The notes under the pieces were generated by a model. It was not told where the DNA came from and did no database searches. It saw only the letters and a list, made by a program, of their open reading frames with translations. A stretch of 64,000 bases of DNA, taken from the NCBI RefSeq assembly GCF_002845275.2, contig NZ_CP088149.1, positions 2,724,501 to 2,788,500 on the forward strand, written 5' to 3'. Both the position numbers and the translations under genes were made by a program. Below, piece after piece: positions 18,805-27,419 of the stretch (the first letter of the stretch is position 1; each line of letters starts with the position of its first letter). The DNA is from Pseudomonas sp. S06B 330. GTDB lineage: Bacteria > Pseudomonadota > Gammaproteobacteria > Pseudomonadales > Pseudomonadaceae.

Positions 18805-19998
18805 ATGCCCTCCACCGAACAATGCCGTCCTTGGCAGGTCTTTCTGATTTTTCTGCGTTTGGGGCTGACGTCCTTCGGCGGACCGGTTGCCCATCTTGGC
18901 TATTTTCGTACTGAATTCGTGACGCGCCGCCACTGGCTAAGCGAGCGTGGCTACGCGGACCTGGTCGCGCTCTGTCAGTTCTTGCCCGGCCCCGCCAGCA
19001 GTCAGGTCGGTATCGCCTTGGGGCTGTCGCAGGCGGGCTATCGTGGCGCACTGGCCGCCTGGGTCGGCTTTACATTGCCCTCGGCGCTGGCCCTGATGCT
19101 CATTGCGCAGGGCATTACCGAGGCCGGCCAGGCGATGCCCGATGGCATCGTTCATGGCTTGAAAGTCGCCGCGGTGGCGATTGTCGCCCAGGCGGTGTGG
19201 GGCATGGGGCGCAACCTTTGCCCGGATTTACCGCGTATCACCGTGATGGTCGTGGCCAGTTGCTGGGTGTTGCTGATGCCGTCCGCCTGGATGCAGGTGG
19301 GGGTGATTGCAGTGGCGGGTGTACTGGGGCTGTTCATCTTTAAGCCGGATCAACCCGCGGACCACGACGCCTTGCCCGTCACGGTCAGCCGCCGCGCCGG
19401 GCTGTACTGGCTAACGCTGTTTTTTATACTGCTGATGGGTTTACCGCTGCTGAACGCGCTCTGGTCCAGCCAGACCCTTAGTTTACTGGCTGCGTTCTAC
19501 CGCAGTGGCGCGCTGGTGTTCGGCGGTGGTCATGTGGTGCTGCCCCTGCTGCAGGCCGAGGTAGTGCCAAGTGGCTGGGTCAGCAATGAAACGTTCCTTG
19601 CCGGCTACGGCATTACCCAAGCGATGCCTGGACCGCTGTTCACTTTCGCTGCGTTTCTCGGCGCCTCCATGCAAAGCGCACCGTCGGGTTGGCTGGGAGG
19701 CTTGCTGTGCCTGGTTGCGATCTTTGCGCCATCGTTCTTTCTGGTGTTTGGCACGTTGCCGTTCTGGGAGCAGATGCGGCGCAACCTGCGCATGCAGGCG
19801 GCGATGCAGGGCTTCAATGCAGCGGTGGTGGGGCTGCTGCTGGCGGCGCTCTATCAGTCCGTGTGGATCACTGCCATCGTCCAGCCACAGGATGTTGTTC
19901 TGGCCCTGGTCGCATTGATGGCGCTGATGGTCTGGAAGCTGCCACCTTGGCAGGTGGTGATTATGTGCGCGCTGGCTGGGTGGTTGTCGGTGCGGTAA
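18805..19998 (+). CDS. chrA: Chromate efflux transporter (CHR family)
   Basis: A 397-residue membrane protein made of two homologous halves. The first begins FLRLGLTSFGGPVAHLGYFR, with FLPGPASSQVG. The second has GALVFGGGHVVLPLLQAEVV and GITQAMPGPLFTFAAFLG. These are the hallmark FGG and PGP motifs of long-chain CHR transporters, which extrude chromate by antiport. Full length. Its 3' end overlaps the convergent small gene by 38 bp. No chrB regulator is nearby, so the gene may be constitutive or have another role. Confidence 0.94.
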   Translation: MPSTEQCRPWQVFLIFLRLGLTSFGGPVAHLGYFRTEFVTRRHWLSERGYADLVALCQFLPGPASSQVGIALGLSQAGYRGALAAWVGFTLPSALALMLIAQGITEAGQAMPDGIVHGLKVAAVAIVAQAVWGMGRNLCPDLPRITVMVVASCWVLLMPSAWMQVGVIAVAGVLGLFIFKPDQPADHDALPVTVSRRAGLYWLTLFFILLMGLPLLNALWSSQTLSLLAAFYRSGALVFGGGHVVLPLLQAEVVPSGWVSNETFLAGYGITQAMPGPLFTFAAFLGASMQSAPSGWLGGLLCLVAIFAPSFFLVFGTLPFWEQMRRNLRMQAAMQGFNAAVVGLLLAALYQSVWITAIVQPQDVVLALVALMALMVWKLPPWQVVIMCALAGWLSVR

Positions 19999-20254
19999 CC
20001 AGCAGGTGTTCGATCTGAGCCAATTCCCAGGTACTGAGCAAGCTGACCGGGTCGGTATCGCGGGGCCAACTGTCGAGCGAACCCTGGCGGCCATCGACAC
20101 TCTGACAACGCAGACAGTGATGCAGGCGAGCGCCGTCGAAGTCCAGTGTCATGCGCCAACCGTCAATATCGACTTCTGCACCCAGGCGGCGTAAAGGGCG
20201 AATGCCCTGGGCGGCGTCGCGCAATTGTTGGTAGACCTCGCGCGCGGTAAGCAT
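19961..20254 (-). CDS. Small conserved Pseudomonas protein (probably DUF7693)
   Basis: A 97-residue protein beginning MLTAREVYQQLRD, with GWRMTLDFDGARLHHCLRC, then GRQGSLDSWPRDTDPVSLLSTWE. The CLRCQS pair and LDSW(x)R(x)xTDPV pattern match a small Pseudomonas family that I recall as DUF7693; its function is unknown. Start is ambiguous between ATG 20254 and ATG 20260; I prefer 20254, which is nine bases from an AGGA. It overlaps the end of chrA tail to tail. Soluble, no signal. Confidence 0.7.
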   Translation of the reverse strand: MLTAREVYQQLRDAAQGIRPLRRLGAEVDIDGWRMTLDFDGARLHHCLRCQSVDGRQGSLDSWPRDTDPVSLLSTWELAQIEHLLVTAPTTTQPART

Positions 20255-20355
20255 GAGCATCAATCCTGTGGTCCTGTGATGGGAGAAGTTAAACCGATCG
20301 CTTGCGTACTTTCAGCGTGGAGTAAATACGCTTGCTCAGTGTGGACATGTTTGTA

Positions 20356-20742
20356 TCAGGCATCGCGCAACAAGTCTTGAGCGTCCAACAGCCGATAGGC
20401 AATTTCCGGCTGCCGCTCCAGGGCCCGGCGAATGGCCGCCGGGATACTCTGCCGGGTCTTGCGACACAAGCCCGGCAGTGCTTCGAGTTGGATGGTGAAA
20501 CCGCGCATGGTCCGCACTTCATTATCGCTGGGGCTGATCTGCAGGCGAATGCCCAGGTTCTCGTAGAGCTTGCGTTGCATGTGCTCAAGGTCGGCCAGGC
20601 TCTGCAGGTTTTCCAGGCGTTCGAGCAGGCGTTTTTCCTCTTGCCGGGTAAGCAACAGGATGCGTGTGTCCTGCAGCGTTTCACGGCCGCAATCACAGGC
20701 GCCGGGCGGGCAGGGGGTGCGGGTTGGCACGGAGGCGTTCAT
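20356..20742 (-). CDS. Conserved hypothetical protein with N-terminal CPPGACDC motif
   Basis: A 128-residue protein if started at ATG 20742, which has GGAGG close upstream; ATG 20754 is possible. The N-terminus holds three closely spaced cysteines (CPPGACDC), then a charged helical middle (RQEEKRLLERLENLQSLADLEHMQ) and a C-terminal region with GLCRKTRQSIPAAIRRALE. I recognise it as a conserved pseudomonad hypothetical without known function. The cysteine motif suggests metal or Fe-S binding. It is divergent from a MarR regulator that also carries a cysteine cluster, so the two may share control. Confidence 0.7.
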   Translation of the reverse strand: MNASVPTRTPCPPGACDCGRETLQDTRILLLTRQEEKRLLERLENLQSLADLEHMQRKLYENLGIRLQISPSDNEVRTMRGFTIQLEALPGLCRKTRQSIPAAIRRALERQPEIAYRLLDAQDLLRDA

Positions 20743-20846
20743 GACCTCCAGCATAGCGATGTGTGCGGGCTTTTGCCCAGAGGCGAACCGATGCCTGTCG
20801 TCGGCGCGGCCCGCCCCTGGGCTGCGCCGCGTTCTTGTCCTGGCCT

Positions 20847-20875
20847 TTGTCAATATAGTTTTTATTCGATACTAT
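20847..20875 (+). promoter_or_regulatory. Candidate sigma-70 promoter with overlapping palindrome for the MarR gene
   Basis: TTGTCA at 20847-20852 and TACTAT at 20870-20875 with a 17-bp spacer. ATAGT (20855-20859) and ACTAT (20871-20875) form an inverted repeat within it, a plausible autoregulatory MarR site. The divergent Cys-rich gene starts about 105 bp away on the other side. Confidence 0.5.
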
Positions 20876-20906
20876 TTATCGCCATCTTCATTCGAGACCG
20901 CCTGAC

Positions 20907-21464
20907 GTGCTATTCGACCTGTTGGAAAGGCTGTCGAGCCTGACCCGCGTCTGGTTTCGCCAGCACCCGCTGCTGGCCGACCTGCAGCCAATACAGCTGA
21001 GTGCTTTGTTGTACCTGGCGCGCTGCAACCGCTATTCGAATACGCCGCTGGCGGTCACTGAGTACCTGGGGTTGACCAAGGGCACAGTCTCGCAATCGCT
21101 CAAGGCACTGGAAGGCAAAGGTCTGATCAGCAAAACGCAGGATGCGGCAGACAAACGCAGCGTGCACCTGAGCCTGACTGCACCTGCGCGGGCGTTGCTC
21201 GCGGCGGTGATGCCCCCGGACTTTCTCGCGACAGCGAATGCGCGGATGGGGGCGCGTGGTCAGGATCTGGAGCGTTTGCTCGGCGAATTGCTGCGCACTA
21301 TCCAGCGCCAGGAAAACGTACCGGGCTTCGGCCTGTGCAAGACCTGCCGATTTCATCGCAAGACTGCCACTGGAGGCTTTTGCCAACTGACCCAGGAGCC
21401 ATTGGCCGCAGCCGAGCGCGAATTGATTTGCCGCGAGCATCAGCTCGCCGAAACGACGGAGTAA
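20907..21464 (+). CDS. MarR-family regulator with C-terminal four-cysteine cluster
   Basis: A 185-residue protein with a GTG start. Residues 25-100 are a MarR winged helix (LSALLYLARC, LGLTKGTVSQSLKALEGKGLI and a DKRSVHLSLT wing). The C-terminal extension has Cys144, Cys147, Cys159 and Cys175 in the pattern C-x2-C-x11-C-x15-C, plus HxR residues, suggesting a zinc or Fe-S site and therefore a redox or metal sensor. The MOSC gene begins 6 bases after its stop, so it probably forms an operon with it. The ligand is not known. Confidence 0.85.
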   Translation: MLFDLLERLSSLTRVWFRQHPLLADLQPIQLSALLYLARCNRYSNTPLAVTEYLGLTKGTVSQSLKALEGKGLISKTQDAADKRSVHLSLTAPARALLAAVMPPDFLATANARMGARGQDLERLLGELLRTIQRQENVPGFGLCKTCRFHRKTATGGFCQLTQEPLAAAERELICREHQLAETTE

Positions 21465-21470
21465 GTGCCT

Positions 21471-22166
21471 ATGACCGCCACCCCCTTCACACTTGACGCG
21501 GTACTGACCGGCAAGGCCGTGGCCTACACCCGGCCAGGCTCCTGCAGCGCCATTGATAAGCAACTGCGCACCGGCGAGCTGACGGTGAACGAGCTTGGCC
21601 TGGGCGGCGACGAGCAGGGTGACCTGCGGGTCCACGGTGGCAAGGACAAGGCCATCCACCACTACCCACGCGAGCACTATGCACTGTGGGCTGGCGAGCT
21701 GGGCGCGCAGACGTTGTTGCAAGCACCAGGCGCCTTTGGTGAAAACTTCAGCACCTATGGCTGCACCGAACAGACGGTATGCCTGGGTGATCGTTTTCGC
21801 GTGGGCACGGCATTGTTGGAGATCTCCCAGGGGCGCATGCCGTGCTGGAAGCTCAATGATCGTTTTGGGGTCAAGGACATGTCGCTACGAGTTCAACAGA
21901 CGGGGCGTACAGGCTGGTATTACCGAGTGCTGGAGGAGGGTGTGCTGGCCGCGGGGGCATCATTTGAGTTAATTGCTCGTCCGCATCCGCACTGGTCGGT
22001 GGCGCGCTTGTCAGCGGTGTTGTTCGACAAGCAGGTGGATGTAGCGGTGATTCGCCAGTGCCTGGAATTGCCCCTGGCGCCTTCCTGGCGGCGCACTCTT
22101 GAGCGCCGCCTGGAAAAAGCTGCAGTGGAGGACTGGTCGCCACGCCTGCTGGGACCGCAGGCGTGA
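21471..22166 (+). CDS. MOSC-domain protein, YiiM-like
   Basis: A 231-residue MOSC protein. Blocks GGDEQGDLRVHGGKDKAIHHYPREHY (residues about 45-70), GAFGENFST and QGRMPCWKLNDRFG show the sulfur-carrier domain with its conserved Cys. The C-terminal 45 residues form the 3-alpha domain of YiiM. YiiM proteins detoxify N-hydroxylated base analogues and are molybdenum-cofactor dependent. The ATG at 21471 sits nine bases from GGAG; a GTG at 21465 is less likely. Co-transcribed with the cysteine MarR gene, which may sense the stress this protein handles. Confidence 0.9.
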   Translation: MTATPFTLDAVLTGKAVAYTRPGSCSAIDKQLRTGELTVNELGLGGDEQGDLRVHGGKDKAIHHYPREHYALWAGELGAQTLLQAPGAFGENFSTYGCTEQTVCLGDRFRVGTALLEISQGRMPCWKLNDRFGVKDMSLRVQQTGRTGWYYRVLEEGVLAAGASFELIARPHPHWSVARLSAVLFDKQVDVAVIRQCLELPLAPSWRRTLERRLEKAAVEDWSPRLLGPQA

Positions 22167-22179
22167 GCCTTGTCAGGGT

Positions 22180-23253
22180 TTAAGGAGTGATCGCGACCTT
22201 CATCACGCCATCGCGCTGGTGCGCGAACAACTCGTAGGCGGCTTCGATATCGTCGAGCTTGAAGCGGTGGGTGACCAAGGGCTTGAGGTCGACGCTGCCA
22301 CTGCCGACCACTTCCATCAACCGCCGCATCCGCTCCTTGCCACCGGGGCACAGAGTGCTGACGATGCTGTAGTCGCCCAAGCCCGCGCCAAACGCCGAAA
22401 GCGGGATGGTCAGGTCTGACGAATACACGCCCAAGCTCGACAGAGTACCGCCGGGGCGCAAAACACGCAGGGCAGACTCAAAGGTCGACTGGGTGCCCAA
22501 TGCTTCAATGGCCACATCCACACCGCGACCGCGGGTCAGGGCCATGATTTGCTCCACCACATTGCCCTGCTTGAAATCCACTACATGGGTGGCGCCCAAC
22601 TGGCGGGCGACGGTCAGGCGTGCGGCAACGGTGTCGACCCCGATAACAGTGGTTGCGCCCATCAAGCGAGCCCCGGCAACGGCGCACAAGCCAATGGGAC
22701 CCAGGGCGAACACCGCCACCGTGTCACCAATGCGTACGCCGCCGCGCTCGGCACCGGAAAACCCGGTGGACATGATGTCCGGGCACATCAGCACCTGTTC
22801 ATCGCTCAGGCCGTCGGGAATGGGCGAGAGGTTGGCCATGGCATCGGGCACCAACACGTACTCGGCCTGACAACCATCGATGGTGTTACCGAACTTCCAG
22901 CCGCCGGCAGGGCGAAATCCGTGGGGCGTACCGGGCCCATCCTGAGACGCACAGCCACACAGGCAGGCGTAGCTATGGCCACTGGGGGTGATGGCGCCAG
23001 CGATAACCCGCTGGCCCTCAGTGAACCCCTGGACCTGACTTCCGAGCTTTTCAATGATGCCCACCGGCTCATGACCGATGGTCAGGCCTTTGGCGACGGG
23101 GTACTCACCGCGCAGGATATGCACGTCGGTGCCGCACAGGGTGGTAGTGGTGATGCGCAGCAGCGCGTCGGAAGGGCCTACCTCGGGGATAGGTTTTTCA
23201 TCCAGAACAATACGGTTCTTTTCAACGAAGATTGCCGCTTTCATGCGGGACAT
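22180..23253 (-). CDS. Zinc-dependent alcohol dehydrogenase, isopropanol-dehydrogenase type
   Basis: A 357-residue medium-chain dehydrogenase. Catalytic zinc ligands are Cys40 (LCGTDVH), His61 and Glu62 (GHEP), with the Asp of LMCPDIMSTGF typical of the bacterial secondary-alcohol dehydrogenases. The standard structural-zinc cysteine set is not evident; only a CLCGC segment occurs there. The cofactor domain has ALGPIGLCAV. ATG 23253 is eight bases from AGGAG; an ATG two codons earlier is possible. It is convergent with the MOSC gene and has its own promoter region to the right. Confidence 0.92.
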   Translation of the reverse strand: MSRMKAAIFVEKNRIVLDEKPIPEVGPSDALLRITTTTLCGTDVHILRGEYPVAKGLTIGHEPVGIIEKLGSQVQGFTEGQRVIAGAITPSGHSYACLCGCASQDGPGTPHGFRPAGGWKFGNTIDGCQAEYVLVPDAMANLSPIPDGLSDEQVLMCPDIMSTGFSGAERGGVRIGDTVAVFALGPIGLCAVAGARLMGATTVIGVDTVAARLTVARQLGATHVVDFKQGNVVEQIMALTRGRGVDVAIEALGTQSTFESALRVLRPGGTLSSLGVYSSDLTIPLSAFGAGLGDYSIVSTLCPGGKERMRRLMEVVGSGSVDLKPLVTHRFKLDDIEAAYELFAHQRDGVMKVAITP

Positions 23254-23369
23254 GGCCATTTCTCCTGAGCAGGTGTGCGTGGCTGGGTCGTGCAGTCTTC
23301 GTTCAGGGTGCGCGTGTTGGCGGTTAAACGCTATTGATTAGAATCATCAAAACAGCGCGCTGCTTTGAT

Positions 23370-23454
23370 GTGGGAGCCAGCCTTGCTGGCGATGGGAGCG
23401 GCGCGCAGGCAGCTGTTGCGCGGTGTCTGAATCGCTGGCAAGGCCAGCCCCACA
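23370..23454. repeat. REP-like palindrome, GGGAGCCAGCCTTGCTGGC family
   Basis: TGGGAGCCAGCCTTGCTGGCGA on the left is answered by TCGCTGGCAAGGCCAGCCCCACA on the right, with a GC-rich centre. This is a different REP family from the GTAGCCGCTGCC units; relatives lie at 28171-28260 and 50745-50831. Confidence 0.75.
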
Positions 23455-23514
23455 CCCTCAGCATTAGACAGTCACTGAGTTTGTGTAGGGGTTGGCCTGC
23501 GCGATTACAGTGAA

Positions 23515-24330
23515 TCAGGCAGCTGTGCTGTACTTCTTCACGCCTTGAGCCTTGGCCACTTGCTGGCGGCAGGCTTCACCGAAGGCCTCGAACATCTTCA
23601 CCGAGTCCGGGTTCTGCGCAGCTTGCCATTCCGGGTGCCATTGCACGGCGAACAAGAAAGGCGACAGGCTTGGGGCATGGATAGCCTCTACCAGGCCATC
23701 TTCCGCGCGCGCCAGTGGCTCAATGCCTTTACCGAGGTTTTTCAGGCCCTGACCGTGCAGCGAGTTGACGCGGATCTCGTCGCTTTGCAGCAACTTCTGC
23801 AACCAGCTGCCTTGCTCCAGACGTACGCTGTGAACAGCGCTGTATTGCACGTCGACCGGATCGTCGGGGTTTTCCCGGTGATCGTTGAAGCCCGTTTCGG
23901 CGTAGACCTTCTGGTAGATATCGCCACCCAGGGCTACGTTGATTTCCTGCATGCCACGGCAGATGCCGAAGATCGGCAGGCCACGCTCGATTGCCCGTTT
24001 GACCAGTGGCAGGTCGAACAGGTCGCGATCGCGGTCCTGGGCTTTGCCTGGGGTTTCGTTCTCCTGGCCGTACAGCGCCGGATCGATATTGCTACCGGCA
24101 CCGGTCAAGTAAACACCATCGGCCATGTCCAGGTAGGTTTCGAGCTCGTCGACGCCGCAGCAGGTCGGTACCAGTACCGGTACGCAACCGGCATGTTCAA
24201 CCAGCGGCACGATGTATTTGTGGGTCATGACCTGATAGTTGTGACCTTTGCGCTCTTGGGCGCCCATGGTCATCAGCACGACGGGTTTGCGAAGGGTTTG
24301 TTTCTTATTGCCAATGTTGCTGTTGGGCAT
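23515..24330 (-). CDS. Class I glutamine amidotransferase, PuuD-like (peptidase C26)
   Basis: A 271-residue gamma-glutamyl-GABA hydrolase-like protein. The nucleophile Cys is in PIFGICRGMQEINVALGGD around residue 128, and the catalytic His-Glu pair is in AVQWHPEWQ near residue 228. YLTGAGSNIDPALYG is a family block. In P. putida a homologue closes the D-lysine transport and catabolism cluster, and the order here is the same. It could release an amino acid from a gamma-glutamyl conjugate, but its role in lysine use is not established. It is separated from the ATPase gene by 304 bp, so it may have its own promoter. Confidence 0.88.
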   Translation of the reverse strand: MPNSNIGNKKQTLRKPVVLMTMGAQERKGHNYQVMTHKYIVPLVEHAGCVPVLVPTCCGVDELETYLDMADGVYLTGAGSNIDPALYGQENETPGKAQDRDRDLFDLPLVKRAIERGLPIFGICRGMQEINVALGGDIYQKVYAETGFNDHRENPDDPVDVQYSAVHSVRLEQGSWLQKLLQSDEIRVNSLHGQGLKNLGKGIEPLARAEDGLVEAIHAPSLSPFLFAVQWHPEWQAAQNPDSVKMFEAFGEACRQQVAKAQGVKKYSTAA

Positions 24331-24634
24331 ATGTCACCTTGGGACAGGCGCGGCCTGTCATTATTGTGCAGGCGCGCACTAAAACCTTTGCGCTACCTGA
24401 GGTTTCGAGCACTGCCGGAATGGCGCAGAGGGCCAGTGTTTCCGGTCGAAACCTGTCATACAGCTTGCCAGAGCCGTTTAATATGTCAAACGACTTCAGA
24501 TTGCGCGGAGGAAGCCTGTCATTGCTTGAATGCAATTAACGCTATGCAGGCCTTGCCAGCCGGTGCTCCCAAGGTTTTTATCGGTTAATTATAGTTGACA
24601 GTGTAGCGATGGGCTGCAGTGCAGCCCACGCGGT
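24331..24634. other. Intergenic region upstream of the PuuD-like gene
   Basis: No gene with recognisable features. It probably holds the terminator of the ABC operon and the promoter of the PuuD-like gene. I could not fix a promoter or a clear hairpin. Confidence 0.5.
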
Positions 24635-25423
24635 TCAGTGCAGAATTTGTGCAAGAAACCCCTTGGCCCGTGCACTCTGTGGGTTGTTAAAAAACGCTTC
24701 AGGGCTGGCGTCTTCGATAATCTGCCCGCCATCGAGAAACAGCACCCGTTCTGCCACCTGCCGGGCAAAACCCATCTCGTGGGTCACGCAGAGCATGGTC
24801 ATACCGGTGTCAGCGAGCTTGACCAGCACGTCCAGTACTTCGGCAACCATCTCCGGGTCGAGCGCCGAGGTGGGCTCGTCAAACAGCATGATCTTCGGTT
24901 TCATGCACAGCGCCCGCGCAATCGCCACGCGTTGTTGCTGGCCACCGGAAAGCTGGCTGGGGTATTTGTTGGCCTGGCTCTCGATCCCCACCTTGTTCAG
25001 GTAGAACCGTGCGCGTTCCTCGGCGTCCTTGCGCGACAGGCCGCGCACACTCATCGGTGCCAGGGTGCAGTTGTCCAGCACACTCATGTGCGGAAACAGG
25101 TTGAAGTGCTGGAACACCATGCCGATTTCACTGCGCACATCGGCAGCTTGACGGGTGGTCAGGGCAAGGTCGGTGTCGTTGACGCGGATTTGCCCTTTCT
25201 CAGCGATTTCCAGGCGGTTGATGCAACGGATCAGCGTGGATTTTCCCGAGCCGGAAGGCCCGCACAGGACGATACGCTCACCTTCGCGCACGTTCAGGTT
25301 GATGTCGCGTAGCACATGGAAGGCGCCATAGTGCTTGTTCAAACCCTCGATGCTGACCACGACTTTGCGCGGATCGGTGTGTGGAGCAGGGGTGCTTGCT
25401 GCAAGGCTCAGTGAAGCGGTCAT
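24635..25423 (-). CDS. Amino-acid ABC transporter ATP-binding protein
   Basis: A 262-residue polar amino acid ATPase. Walker A is GPSGSGKST, the Q-loop is GMVFQHFNLFPHM, the signature is LSGGQQQRVAIARAL, and Walker B is IMLFDEPTSALDPEM, followed by the H-loop VTHEMGFA. The start MTASLSLAAS at 25423 follows GGGAG; the in-frame TTG at 25441 is less likely. It energises the two permeases at 26709-28135. It lies 18 bases after the amaD stop in the same operon, matching the P. putida gene order. Confidence 0.95.
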   Translation of the reverse strand: MTASLSLAASTPAPHTDPRKVVVSIEGLNKHYGAFHVLRDINLNVREGERIVLCGPSGSGKSTLIRCINRLEIAEKGQIRVNDTDLALTTRQAADVRSEIGMVFQHFNLFPHMSVLDNCTLAPMSVRGLSRKDAEERARFYLNKVGIESQANKYPSQLSGGQQQRVAIARALCMKPKIMLFDEPTSALDPEMVAEVLDVLVKLADTGMTMLCVTHEMGFARQVAERVLFLDGGQIIEDASPEAFFNNPQSARAKGFLAQILH

Positions 25424-25441
25424 GTTGTTATTCTCCCGCAA

Positions 25442-26683
25442 TCAGTTGAAGCGTGCCGCGCTGTAGGGCGCAGGGTCGGTAAAGGTTGTTTCGCCGGTGA
25501 GCATCTCGGCCAGCAGACGGCCGCTGACTGGCCCCAGGGTCAGGCCGTGATGGGCATGGCCGAAGTTGAACCACAGGCCTTTGTGCCGGGCTGCCGGGCC
25601 GATCACCGGGCGCATGTCCGGCAGGCACGGCCGCCGCCCCAGCCAGGGCTTGGCGTCCAGGCGCTGGCCGAGGGGGAAGATCTTGCGGGCCAATACTTCA
25701 CAGCGTTTGAGCTGGATTTCATTGGCGGCGTCATTGCTGGCGGCAAATTCGATACCGGTGGTCAGGCGTATGCCTTGGGCCATCGGTGCGAGCACATAAC
25801 CACCCTGGGCATCGCAGATCGAATGCTTGAGTTCAGCGCCAGCATGGCCCTGGTAATGCATGTGGTAGCCGCGTTTGATTTCCAGTGGAATGCGGTAGCC
25901 CAACGGTTTGAACACGTCAGCCGATTGCGGACCAAGGGCAATCACCACCTCCGGCGCGGTGATTGGGCCCTGGCGGCTGTCCACCTGCCATTCACTGGCG
26001 ACCTGGCGCAGGGTGCGGGCATCGCCATGGATAAACTGGCCGCCACGTTTGACGAACAGTGCCGCGTAGCCGCGGGTCAGGCCGCCGGGGTTGGTGACGG
26101 TCTTGGGGTCGAGCCAGTGAATACCGCCGACCACGTTGTCGCTGAGGTCTGTTTCGCGCTCATGCAGTTGTTTGCGCTCAAGTGTTTCGTAGCGTAGGCC
26201 ATACGGTGCGAGTGCCTGCGCATCCGCCTTGGCCTTGCTGAAGGCGGCGTCGTTGCGAAACACCTCGATCCAGCCGCTGGCCTTGACCAGGTCGCCAAGC
26301 CCGGCGGCATCGATCAGTGCGTCATGTTCTTCCACGCAGCGTTGGACCAACGGCAACATCGCACGGGTGGCGACGGCCAAACCGGCTGCAGAAGAGTTTT
26401 GCCAGTACTTGAACAGCCAGGGCGCGACCTTGGGGATATGGGTCAGGCTATAGCGCACATCCGGCTGGCGATTGAGCCCGTAGCGCAGCAGGCTCGACAG
26501 CTCGCGAGGGAAGGCGTAGGGGATCACGCTGGAACGCTCGATCAGGCCGGCGTTGCCATGGCTGGTGCCGCTACCGGGCTCGTCGCGGTCGATGAGGATC
26601 ACCTTGCGACCGCGAGCCTGCAGGTGAAGGGCCGTGCTGACGCCAACGATACCGGCGCCCAGAACGATGGTTTGACAATGCAT
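25442..26683 (-). CDS. amaD: FAD-dependent D-amino acid oxidase/dehydrogenase (AmaD-like, DadA family)
   Basis: A 413-residue DAO-fold flavoprotein. The FAD dinucleotide motif is VLGAGIVGVSTALHLQARG at the N-terminus, followed by DRDEPGSGTSHGNAG as in DadA; the C-terminal GLWFNFGHAHHGLTLGP closes the flavin site. In P. putida, AmaD (PP_3596 by memory) oxidises D-lysine to the cyclic imine. The ATG at 26683 follows GAGGA; the GTG at 26698 is the alternative. Its place between ABC permease and ATPase genes in an operon divergent from dpkA supports the assignment. Confidence 0.85.
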   Translation of the reverse strand: MHCQTIVLGAGIVGVSTALHLQARGRKVILIDRDEPGSGTSHGNAGLIERSSVIPYAFPRELSSLLRYGLNRQPDVRYSLTHIPKVAPWLFKYWQNSSAAGLAVATRAMLPLVQRCVEEHDALIDAAGLGDLVKASGWIEVFRNDAAFSKAKADAQALAPYGLRYETLERKQLHERETDLSDNVVGGIHWLDPKTVTNPGGLTRGYAALFVKRGGQFIHGDARTLRQVASEWQVDSRQGPITAPEVVIALGPQSADVFKPLGYRIPLEIKRGYHMHYQGHAGAELKHSICDAQGGYVLAPMAQGIRLTTGIEFAASNDAANEIQLKRCEVLARKIFPLGQRLDAKPWLGRRPCLPDMRPVIGPAARHKGLWFNFGHAHHGLTLGPVSGRLLAEMLTGETTFTDPAPYSAARFN

Positions 26684-26708
26684 TGGAACAGTCCTCACAG
26701 GCAGGCGA

Positions 26709-27419
26709 TCAGCGCAGGTGGCGGCCCAGTCGGGCTTCTATATGTTTGAGGCTGCGGCGCACGATCTCGACGATCAGCAAATAGAGCACCGCGGCCCAGA
26801 GGTAAATCTGGAAATCGAAGCTGCGCGAGAAGGCCAGTTTGGTTACGCCCATCAGGTCGTAGATGGTCACCAGCGAGGCAATCGCGCTGGCCTTGATCAT
26901 CAGGATCAGTTCGTTGCCCAGAGGGCCGATGGCGACGATCATCGATTGCGGCAGGATCACTTTGAAGAAAGTGGTCGAACGTTTCAGGCTCAGCGCCTTG
27001 GCCGCTTCATACTGGCCGGGGGCAACCGCCAGCAGGGCGCCGCGAAAGATCTCGGCCTGATAAGCGGCGGTGTTAAGCACGAAAGCCAGCAGGGTGCAGT
27101 ACCAGGCGTCGCGGAAGAACCACCACAGCCCCACGTCCTGCCAAAAGCCTTTGAACGAACCCAGGCCGTAATACAGCAAGAACAGCTGTGCCAGCAGTGG
27201 CGAGCCGCGGAAGAAATAGATGTAGCTGGCGCTTAGGCGCTGCAACACGAGGTTGTTGGACAACCGGGCCAAGGCCAGCAGCATGCCGAGCAGGGCGCCG
27301 AGGGTGAAGGAAATCGCCACCAGCTTGCCGGTGACCAGCAGGCCGTCAATAAAGCGCGGGCCGTAACGCTCCAGCAGATCGGGGTCCAGCACCAGTGCCA
27401 GCAGTTGATCGAAACTCAT
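26709..27419 (-). CDS. Amino-acid ABC transporter permease (HisM-like)
   Basis: A 236-residue inner-membrane permease with about five hydrophobic helices and the EAA loop in YEAAKALSLKRSTTFFKVILPQ. It pairs with the permease encoded just upstream, with which it overlaps by four bases. Together with the ATPase and binding protein it forms an importer for basic amino acids, probably lysine or D-lysine given the catabolic genes around it. Confidence 0.94.
   Translation of the reverse strand: MSFDQLLALVLDPDLLERYGPRFIDGLLVTGKLVAISFTLGALLGMLLALARLSNNLVLQRLSASYIYFFRGSPLLAQLFLLYYGLGSFKGFWQDVGLWWFFRDAWYCTLLAFVLNTAAYQAEIFRGALLAVAPGQYEAAKALSLKRSTTFFKVILPQSMIVAIGPLGNELILMIKASAIASLVTIYDLMGVTKLAFSRSFDFQIYLWAAVLYLLIVEIVRRSLKHIEARLGRHLR

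Noticed and set aside
24305..24588. Small open frames in the gap before the PuuD-like gene
   Set aside because: Overlapping frames on both strands with no ribosome site or family match; more likely leader and promoter DNA.
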